Assembly: GCF_014655955.1 (NCBI RefSeq)
Contig: NZ_BNBO01000052.1
Coordinates: 1 to 63,448 of the forward strand
Length of the DNA: 63,448 nucleotides
Reading direction: 5' to 3'
Source: Kitasatospora indigofera
Lineage (GTDB): Bacteria > Actinomycetota > Actinomycetes > Streptomycetales > Streptomycetaceae
The first letter of the stretch is position 1, and each line of letters starts with the position of its first letter. Below are positions 57,652-63,448 of this stretch, in pieces. Under the pieces are notes generated by a model. It did not search any database and had not been told where the DNA came from. It saw only the letters and a list, made by a program, of their open reading frames with translations. The translations under genes were made by a program, and so were the position numbers.

Positions 57652-58620
57652 ATGGACGATCATGGCGCGATGTCGCTCCGTACGTACGAGGCCGATCTGT
57701 TCGAGAGCTCCAGGGGCCGCCTGGAGGCGATCGCCTACCGGCTGCTGGGATCGGCCGGCGACGCCGAGGACGCGGTGCAGGAGACGTACCTGCGGTGGCA
57801 CGCGGCGGACCGGGCCTTGATCGAGACGCCCGAGGCATGGCTCACCAAGGTGCTGACCAACCTCTGCCTCAACCAGCTCACCTCGGCGCGGGCCAGGCGG
57901 GAGACCTACGTCGGCCAGTGGCTCCCGGAGCCCGTCCTGGCCGGGGACCGGCTGCTCGGTCCGGCCGACACCGTCGAGCAGCGCGAGTCGGTCTCCATCG
58001 CGATGCTCACGCTCATGGAGCGGCTGTCGCCCAACGAGCGCGTGGTGTACGTGCTGCGCGAGGCGTTCGGGTACGCCCACCGTGAGCTCGGCGAGATCCT
58101 CGACCTCACCGAGGCCAACTGCCAGCAGATCCACCGGCGGGCCAAGCAGCACCTCGCCTCCGACCGGGCCCGCACCGAGGTCGACGCGGCCGCCGCGCGG
58201 AGGGTCGTCGAGGAGTTCCTCGCGGCGGCCCTCAGCGGCGACACCGAGCCGCTCGTCCGGCTGCTCGCCGGCGACGCGGTCAGCGTGGCCGACGGCGGCG
58301 CCCGGGTCCAGGCCCGCAGGACCCCGGTCGTCGGTGCGCTCGGCATCGCCCGCTACCTGCGCGGTCTGTTCCGGCCGGGCGGAGCCAAGCGGGCCCATGT
58401 CGGGAGCAGTGACCGGGTCGCCCTGCACGCCGCCGTCGTCAACGGCGGCCCGGCCGCGCTGATCGAGGCCGGCGGGCGGGTCCTCGGGATCATCTGCCTG
58501 GAGCCCACCGCCGAGGGCGTCGGCGCGATCCACATCCAGGTCAACCCCGACAAGCTGGAGCGCGTCACGCGCCGGTGGGCGGCCACCGGCCCCCATCGAC
58601 CGCTCTTCGAGATCTGGTGA
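57652..58620 (+). CDS. ECF41-type sigma factor with SnoaL-like C-terminus
   Basis: 322 residues from ATG 57652 (ATG 57670 also in frame; neither has a ribosome binding site). Regions 2 and 4 (about 12-170) are followed by a NTF2/SnoaL-like domain (about 185-322). The three ECF41 hallmarks are present: WLPEP (90-94), DGGAR (214-218, for DGGGR/K) and NPDKL (298-302). In this group the fused C-terminal domain, not an anti-sigma factor, controls activity, and target genes encode carboxymuconolactone decarboxylases, oxidoreductases or DoxX proteins. The FAD oxidoreductase gene 85 bp downstream fits as target. CGTCACA at 58625-58631 resembles the reported TGTCACA -35, but I see no CGTC -10 at a suitable distance. 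Confidence 0.92.
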   Translation: MDDHGAMSLRTYEADLFESSRGRLEAIAYRLLGSAGDAEDAVQETYLRWHAADRALIETPEAWLTKVLTNLCLNQLTSARARRETYVGQWLPEPVLAGDRLLGPADTVEQRESVSIAMLTLMERLSPNERVVYVLREAFGYAHRELGEILDLTEANCQQIHRRAKQHLASDRARTEVDAAAARRVVEEFLAAALSGDTEPLVRLLAGDAVSVADGGARVQARRTPVVGALGIARYLRGLFRPGGAKRAHVGSSDRVALHAAVVNGGPAALIEAGGRVLGIICLEPTAEGVGAIHIQVNPDKLERVTRRWAATGPHRPLFEIW

Positions 58621-58705
58621 CCCACGTCACACGGGATTCCTGTCAGGGATCGCCCGGCTGTCCGGTTCAGGAGGTGAGTCCGACCGAACCGAACAGGAGC
58701 GAGCC

Positions 58706-59893
58706 ATGAATCACCGCATCATCGTCCTCGGAGCCGGGTACGCCGGAGCCACCGTCGCCGGCCGCCTCGCCCGGCGGCTGCACCGCGACGAGGTCGGGAT
58801 CACCCTGGTCAACGGCGACCCCGACTTCGTCGAGCGGGTGCGGCTGCACCAGCTCGCGAGCGGACAGGACCTGCCGCGACGCCCGCTGCGTGACCTGTAC
58901 GCGGGCACCGGGGTGCAGGTGCGGCAGGCCTGGGTCACCGCCGTCGACGTGGACCGCAGGACCGTCACCCTCACCGGCGGGGAGGGCGCCGGGACGCTCG
59001 CCTACGACACCCTCGTGTACGCGCTCGGGAGCACCACCGCCGACCACGGCGTCCCCGGGGTCGCCGAGCACGCCCACAACGTCGCCGGGAAGCAGGCCGC
59101 GCTGCGACTGCGGGCGCGCCTGGCCGAGCTGGAGCCGGGCGGGACGGTCCTGGTGGCGGGCGGTGGCCTGACCGGTATCGAGGCGGCCGCCGAGATCGCC
59201 GAGGCGCACCCCGGCCTCAAGGTCGCGATCGCCGCCCGCGGCGGCGTCGGCGACCGGCTCAGCGACAAGGCCCGGCGTCACCTGCACGCGGTCTTCGACC
59301 GGCTCGGCATCACGGTCCACGAGCAGACCGTGATCACCCGCGTCGAGGCGGACCGGGTGGTCACCGCGACGGGCGGGGAGATCCCGGCCCGGGTGACGGT
59401 GTGGACCGCGGGCTTCGCCGTGCACCCGATCGCGGCCGCCAGCGCCCTGGAGGTGTCCGGCACCGGGCAGATCGTCGTCGACGCCACCATGCGCTCGGTC
59501 TCGCACCCCGAGGTGTACGCCGTCGGCGACGCCGCGCTCGCCGACGGCCCGGGCGGCAGGCCGCTGCGGATGGCCTGCGCCACGGCGACCCCGATGGCCT
59601 GGCAGGCCGCCGACGCGCTCGCCGCGCGCCTGACCGGCCGCGAGGTCCCCCAGGCGACCATCAGCTACTCGCTCCAGTGCATCAGCTTGGGGCGCCGCGA
59701 CGGGATCCTCCAGCGGGTGACCCCCGACGACCAGGTCACGTCCACCGTCATCGCGGGCCGGACCGGCGCCCGCATCAAGGAGTTCATCTGCTCGGGCGCG
59801 GCCTGGAGCGTCGCCCACCCGACCATGCTGCTGCCGAGCCGCCGCCACCACCTCGCGGCCACCGAGGCCGCACCCCGCCTGGCCGCCCTGTGA
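58706..59893 (+). CDS. FAD-dependent NAD(P)H oxidoreductase (NDH-2-like)
   Basis: 395 residues, two dinucleotide-binding folds: IIVLGAGYAGATVAGRLARR (5-24) for FAD and GTVLVAGGGLTGIEAAAEIAE (about 147-167) for NAD(P)H. The YALGSTT and HPEVYAVGDAA strands are typical. It belongs to the pyridine-nucleotide-disulfide/NADH dehydrogenase-like group without a redox disulfide; a C-terminal membrane anchor is not evident. AGGAG lies six bases before ATG 58706. Adjacent to the ECF41 sigma factor gene, which commonly regulates such an enzyme. Electron acceptor unknown, possibly quinones. Confidence 0.9.
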   Translation: MNHRIIVLGAGYAGATVAGRLARRLHRDEVGITLVNGDPDFVERVRLHQLASGQDLPRRPLRDLYAGTGVQVRQAWVTAVDVDRRTVTLTGGEGAGTLAYDTLVYALGSTTADHGVPGVAEHAHNVAGKQAALRLRARLAELEPGGTVLVAGGGLTGIEAAAEIAEAHPGLKVAIAARGGVGDRLSDKARRHLHAVFDRLGITVHEQTVITRVEADRVVTATGGEIPARVTVWTAGFAVHPIAAASALEVSGTGQIVVDATMRSVSHPEVYAVGDAALADGPGGRPLRMACATATPMAWQAADALAARLTGREVPQATISYSLQCISLGRRDGILQRVTPDDQVTSTVIAGRTGARIKEFICSGAAWSVAHPTMLLPSRRHHLAATEAAPRLAAL

Positions 59894-59915
59894 CGCGGCC
59901 GCCGCGTCCGGACGC

Positions 59916-59953
59916 GGCGGCGGACCGGAGGCCGGAGCCTCCGGTCCGCCGCC
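59916..59953 (+). terminator. Terminator hairpin after oxidoreductase gene
   Basis: A 17-bp perfect stem GGCGGCGGACCGGAGGC with CGGA loop, 23 nt past the stop codon. Confidence 0.9.
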
Positions 59954-60147
59954 ACCTCCGGCGGCCCTGGCCCGTGCCGTGGCGAGGGCCCTGAGAAAGG
60001 TCCTGACAGAGCCGCGAACGAGGGCACGGAAACCCTTCGACCACGCTCGCGGGGACCACTAGGGTGTGGCGGTCGGGTCGCCCGACGATCATGCTTCCGG
60101 CAGCCCGCCGGCCTGGTCCCACACCTCTCTGACGGGATGTCACCTCC

Positions 60148-60693
60148 ATGACCCGCAAGTCCATGACCCGCAAGACCCGTGCAGCCGCCGCCCTGCTGGG
60201 TGCCGGCCTCGTCGTCGGCGCGGGCCTGCCCGCCGCCGCCGCGGACTCCCGGTTCCATCCGTCCGGTGTGCCGGACGTCGTCGTCCTGGGCATCGCCAAC
60301 AGTCCGCACTGCCTGGAGATCGCCGACTGGCGCAGCGACAACGGCGCCCCCGCCCGGCAGTGGGACTGCACCGGCGGCGCCAGCCAGCAGTGGAGCCTGA
60401 CGGCCGGCCCCGCGGGATCGCTGGTCAACGTCAACAGCGGCAAGTGCCTGGAGATCGCCGACTGGCGCAGCGACAACGGCGCCCCGGCCCGCCAGTGGGA
60501 CTGCACCGGCGGCGCCAGCCAGCAGTGGTCCTGGACGCACGTCCCCGGCACCGGGTACGTCCTGCGCAACGTCAACAGCGGCAAGTGCCTGGAGATCGAC
60601 GGCCGGCGTTACGACAACGGCGCCCTCGGCCAGCAGTGGGACTGCTGGAACGGGAACAACCAGATCTGGTACCCCCTGGCGGCGAACCGCTGA
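60148..60693 (+). CDS. Secreted ricin-type beta-trefoil (CBM13) lectin
   Basis: 181 residues. Signal peptide MTRKSMTRKTRAAAALLGAGLVVG... to AAAA. Then comes a single beta-trefoil with three QxW-type repeats: CLEIADWRSDNGAPARQWDC twice, 45 residues apart and nearly identical, and CLEIDGRRYDNGALGQQWDC. No catalytic domain is attached, so it is a free carbohydrate-binding protein, perhaps helping the neighbouring arabinofuranosidase or binding host or fungal glycans. The two nearly identical 135-bp-spaced DNA copies (60310, 60445) indicate recent duplication or conversion. The start also shows a duplication (ATGACCCGCAAG twice); ATG 60163 is an alternative start. Confidence 0.9.
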   Translation: MTRKSMTRKTRAAAALLGAGLVVGAGLPAAAADSRFHPSGVPDVVVLGIANSPHCLEIADWRSDNGAPARQWDCTGGASQQWSLTAGPAGSLVNVNSGKCLEIADWRSDNGAPARQWDCTGGASQQWSWTHVPGTGYVLRNVNSGKCLEIDGRRYDNGALGQQWDCWNGNNQIWYPLAANR

Positions 60694-60701
60694 CCTGGAC
60701 G

Positions 60702-60730
60702 GCCGTCGCCCCCGCCGGGCGGGTGACGGC
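60702..60730. terminator. Imperfect hairpin between convergent genes
   Basis: GCCGTCGCCC and GGGTGACGGC can pair with one G-T wobble around a short loop, nine bases past the lectin stop. Confidence 0.45.
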
Positions 60731-60872
60731 TGACGCCCCGCACCTGCCGCAGCCCCGGCGACACGCCCCGTCCACGCCCGTTCCCCCTCGGTGCTCGCCT
60801 CCTGGGGCCCGCTCCGCCGGGGAGCCGGGCGGAGCGCGCTCCGGTCAGGGCGTCCGGTGCTGCCTGCTCCGG

Positions 60873-62435
60873 TCAGGGCGTCCAGGGAGCGGTGACGACC
60901 CAGCTGACGTCGTCGGGCCAGAGGGCGGTGGCGTCGAAACTGTTGGAGCCGCCGTCCGAGGCGATGTACCCGGTGCCGGCGTAGTGGCGGACGTAGCGGT
61001 CGGCGAAGTTGTAGGAGACCAGGGAATTGCCCTGGCCGTTCACGCCGGCCTGCGAGCAGAAGGTGGCGTCGTTGGCGAACAGGGCACTGCCGTCGTCGGG
61101 GTGCAGGTAGAGCTGGAAGTTCTGGTGCCGCAGGTAGCTGCCCGGCGTGTTCTTCGACTCGAAGGAGCGGCAGGCGCCGTTGGCCAGGCCCGGCCGGACG
61201 GTCCAGGAGGCGTTGGCCTTCTCGGCCGCCGAGCCGGCGGCGGTGACGACCGCCGTGGCGACGGCCGCGCCGGAGTGGCTCAGGTATCGGTCGGTGCAGC
61301 AGGCGGTCGTCGCCCGGAGCGAGACCGTCGAGCCGGTGTTGAGGGCCGCCCCGCCGCCCGAGCCCTGCGCGTAGCCGGCCGCGACGATGTTGGCCTGGAC
61401 GGCGCTCTCGGTGGCGTCGGAGGGATAGCCGGAGGTCATGACGCCCTCGTAGAAGGTGCCGGCGGAACTGTTGCTGTTGTCCCCGCCGATGCCGAGGATG
61501 ATCGCGCCCTCCTTCTTCATCGGGTTGTAGCCGGCCGCGTTCGGCCGCGCGCCGTTGTAGTAGGTGGACAGCCCGCCGGACTGGGCGTTCCCGGCGCGGA
61601 TGGCCCAGTGGTTCGGCTCGCCCTTGACGATCGCGGTGAGGAAGCGGTGCGTCACGGTCGGATCGCCCGCGTTGTAGCCGGGATTGACGCCCGAGAACAG
61701 GCCGTTCTCCTGGTCGGCCATCACCCACGGACCGTTCCCGGCACCGGACCCCCAGCCGCGGCTGTTGCCGAAGTAGATGGTCTCCATGGTGCCGTTCCCG
61801 TTGTCGCGGCTGTTGGTCTCGGCGTTGCCGTAGTCGAAGCAGCAACCGTCGTTGTAGTGCGTGCCGTCGAGGATCGCGTACATGCCCTCGGGCTGGTCGC
61901 CGGTCGCGATCCCGTTGGTGCTGTTGTTGCGGTAGCCGGTTCCCGGCGAGACGAAGACGCCGTAGGCACGGTTGCCGTTGAGGGTGACCGGAGCCATCGT
62001 GGCGTTGGCCAGCTTGTCGTACCCGCCCGCGGCGGGGCCGTTGAATCCCCCGGGAGGCGCCTGGGTGAGGCGGTTGTTGCGGCCGGTCTGGTCGTAGACG
62101 ATCGTGATGACGCAGCTGGTGCCGGCACAGAACGAGTCCTGCGCGGCGGCGTTGGCGTATCCGCCCGCGCCGAGGACCCCGATGTCGCGGGTGGCGTTGT
62201 CCGAGAGGCGGCGCACCTGGTACAGCGCTCCGGTGTAATTCCCGTACAGCGCACGGGTGGTGCTGTGCGCGGCGACGCACGGGGTGCCGCCGGCGGCGTA
62301 GAGGTCGCAGGGCTGCGTCGTCGTCGCAGCCTGCGAGGTCGCGGCGCCCGAGAGGGTCCCCGCCACGAGCATCGCGGCGGAGGCCGCGGTCAGCAGGGCG
62401 GTGGGCCGGCGGAGGGCGGCGGGGGGCATCTTCAC
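60873..62435 (-). CDS. Secreted GH54 alpha-L-arabinofuranosidase with CBM42
   Basis: 520 residues from GTG 62435, preceded by GAGGAC. Signal peptide MKMPPAALRRPTALLTAASAAMLV... to SQA. The GH54 catalytic domain (about 38-375) shows family-typical QPCDLYAAGGTPCVAAHSTTRALY, the CCFDYGNAET region (catalytic nucleophile expected near CFDYGNAETN) and HWAIRAGNAQ. The CBM42 beta-trefoil (about 380-520: VSLRATTACCTDRYLSHSG...SYLRHQNFQLYLHPDDGSALFANDATFC) binds arabinofuranose. It removes arabinose side chains from hemicellulose outside the cell. It converges on the lectin gene. A LacI-type palindrome lies about 620 bp upstream. Confidence 0.95.
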   Translation of the reverse strand: MKMPPAALRRPTALLTAASAAMLVAGTLSGAATSQAATTTQPCDLYAAGGTPCVAAHSTTRALYGNYTGALYQVRRLSDNATRDIGVLGAGGYANAAAQDSFCAGTSCVITIVYDQTGRNNRLTQAPPGGFNGPAAGGYDKLANATMAPVTLNGNRAYGVFVSPGTGYRNNSTNGIATGDQPEGMYAILDGTHYNDGCCFDYGNAETNSRDNGNGTMETIYFGNSRGWGSGAGNGPWVMADQENGLFSGVNPGYNAGDPTVTHRFLTAIVKGEPNHWAIRAGNAQSGGLSTYYNGARPNAAGYNPMKKEGAIILGIGGDNSNSSAGTFYEGVMTSGYPSDATESAVQANIVAAGYAQGSGGGAALNTGSTVSLRATTACCTDRYLSHSGAAVATAVVTAAGSAAEKANASWTVRPGLANGACRSFESKNTPGSYLRHQNFQLYLHPDDGSALFANDATFCSQAGVNGQGNSLVSYNFADRYVRHYAGTGYIASDGGSNSFDATALWPDDVSWVVTAPWTP

Positions 62436-62600
62436 GTCTGTCCTCGATTCTTGGGTGGGTTTCCGGAGTGCCGGGGCGACGGGGGCCGGATCGGAACCTG
62501 GTCGGGACGGCCCCGGCACGGTGGCTCGCCGGGTCAGGGCGGGAGTCGCCGCTGCCCGGGGCCGGAGTGGGGCGTACTGCACGGTGCGGGGTGCTCGGCG

Positions 62601-62660
62601 GCGTCATGAACGTCAGCGTCATGAACGTCAGCGTCATGAACGTCAGCGTCATGAACAGCG
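62601..62660. repeat. 15-bp tandem repeat GCGTCATGAACGTCA
   Basis: Three exact head-to-tail copies (62601, 62616, 62631) and a fourth diverged one (62646) are followed by degenerate GACGAACAGCAGC units to about 62705. On the plus strand it reads as VMNVS repeats, but no start signal or bias supports a gene. Confidence 0.85.
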
Positions 62661-63057
62661 GCGGGACGAACAGCAGCGTGACGAACAGCGGAGCCATGAA
62701 CGGCGGCCGGGCGCGCCGGCGGCTCTGCTGCCTCACGGGGCAGCGGCGTAAGGGAGTTGGGACGCGGCCGGTCCACCGCCGGTGCGCTCCGCGCACCCCG
62801 CAGGAGACGCCCGACCCGGGGTGAGTGCGCCCGGAGTGCGCCTGGGTGACGGTCCGGCCGGTGGCGGCGGATGTGGTGCTGATGTTGCTGACGGGACGAT
62901 TCGGCGGGGCCCGGTGGTCCGCGTGCTCGCACGGCCGGAGCCCGGCACCGCAGGCTGGGCAGGCCCTCCGGTGGACCGTGGTTCACCGGGGAGACCGGAG
63001 ACGGACTCCGCGAAGAGCGGCCCTGCGTCGCCGCCCGCCGGGCTTCCGAACCGGATC

Positions 63058-63071
63058 TGTTAGCGCTAACA
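63058..63071. promoter_or_regulatory. LacI-type operator palindrome
   Basis: TGTTAGCGCTAACA is a perfect 14-bp palindrome of the LacI/GalR operator form with a central CG. Actinomycete sugar regulators, including arabinose-responsive ones, use such sites. It lies about 620 bp upstream of the arabinofuranosidase gene. Confidence 0.75.
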
Positions 63072-63448
63072 AATCCGACCTGACGTCGAGCGGGGGGTGG
63101 TCGCTCGAATGGCATAGACGCTAGAGCGCCGGGGCGGAGCACACAAGAGGTACGGCCAACTCTCCCGAACGGTGTTTGCACGCAAGCCCGTTCGGCATAT
63201 TCAAGGCTGCCCGCCGGGCCGGCCCCGAGCCGCGCGTGGGGCCGGCGGCGGTCAAGGTCCGCGCCGGCCCGCGGGGCTCGCCACCGGCGGCCGGCCTACG
63301 GCGGGGCAGCCCGCCGCCGGCGGCCGCGCCGGGCCGCCGACCGGCGAGGTGGCGGCGCCCCGGCGGCCCCCGCCGGCACGGGGCCGGTCCGGTCTCAGCT
63401 TGTCGTTTTACCTCCGGTGATCACCTTCTGGCGTGTTCGGGTTCTCGC

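Larger units (their letters stand above)
62436..63448. other. Long upstream region of the GH54 gene
   Basis: About 1 kb without a convincing gene. Contents: the 15-bp tandem repeat at 62601-62660, a GC-rich middle, an AT-richer control segment at 63055-63200 (LacI-type palindrome, an inverted repeat CCGAACG/CGTTCGG at 63166-63194, and TTGCACGCAA at 63176-63185), then very GC-rich sequence to the window end. The control segment may serve the GH54 gene or a gene outside the window. Confidence 0.5.

Noticed and set aside
58625..58662. ECF41-type promoter upstream of the oxidoreductase
   Set aside because: CGTCACA resembles the -35 but no CGTC -10 lies at the expected spacing, so it is not listed as a promoter.
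1..63448. tRNA, rRNA, CRISPR, insertion sequences, prophage
   Set aside because: Read for cloverleaf-like and CCA-ending segments, spacer-repeat arrays, transposase motifs and integrase genes; none found. Short tandem repeats present are slippage type.

Overview
The window is chromosomal DNA from a very high-GC actinomycete. G/C-rich third codon positions, GTG starts, frequent 4-nt start/stop overlaps, many secreted carbohydrate-active enzymes, ECF sigma factors, Ser/Thr kinases and streptomycete-type hypothetical families point to Streptomycetaceae (Streptomyces or Kitasatospora). I see no rRNA, tRNA, CRISPR array, transposase, phage block or replication origin. Most genes look like ordinary chromosomal or arm genes.

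Layout. 0.2-7.3 kb: a dihydroxyacetone/glycerol locus. A minus-strand operon (MIP channel, DhaK, DhaL, enzyme I) faces an IclR regulator and a plus-strand pair (DhaM-type EIIA, HPr), so the whole PEP-to-DhaL phosphoryl relay is present as separate genes. 7.4-15.7 kb: small membrane/DUF309 genes, then an FHA-FHA-ABC transporter, a small conserved protein, a Ser/Thr kinase, a multispan 'streptophobe'-type protein and a DUF6777-type membrane-anchored protein. This resembles a kinase-substrate signalling group. 15.8-24.4 kb: a SnoaL-like protein, a cytosine-deaminase-like enzyme, an M1 aminopeptidase, a Pls-type single-module peptide synthetase (poly-amino-acid synthetase with a lysine-like specificity code), and a divergent D-Ala-D-Ala carboxypeptidase. 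24.4-38 kb: PPOX/F420 protein, secreted subtilisin, Mut7-C protein, AraC/PhyH/mutarotase group, small secreted protein, transmembrane kinase, zf-HC2-like protein, DinB-like protein, flavin monooxygenase.

38-46.5 kb: a GH18 chitinase with a DasR-like site in its promoter, a ComB-like phosphatase, an alpha/beta hydrolase, a striking small protein with serine at every third residue for 23 triplets, a CBM35-GH8 enzyme with a ROK-type palindrome upstream, and an APC permease. 46.6-51.6 kb: an orphan LuxR regulator with a degenerate receiver, divergent from two proteins without signal peptides: an M6-type metalloprotease with P-domain, and a trypsin-like protease fused to a DNA/RNA non-specific endonuclease. 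51.6-63.4 kb: small ORFs, a second PPOX protein, a HEAT-like protein, a SigE-family sigma factor with membrane partner, an ECF41-type sigma factor with an FAD oxidoreductase, a ricin-type lectin, and a GH54 arabinofuranosidase whose distal upstream region carries a LacI-type palindrome.

Strongest leads for new biology: the protease/nuclease pair at 47.6-51.5 kb with its repeat-bearing divergent promoter, the S-x-x triplet protein at 42.5-42.8 kb, and the Pls locus with three TGAC-N5-RTCA operator-like elements.
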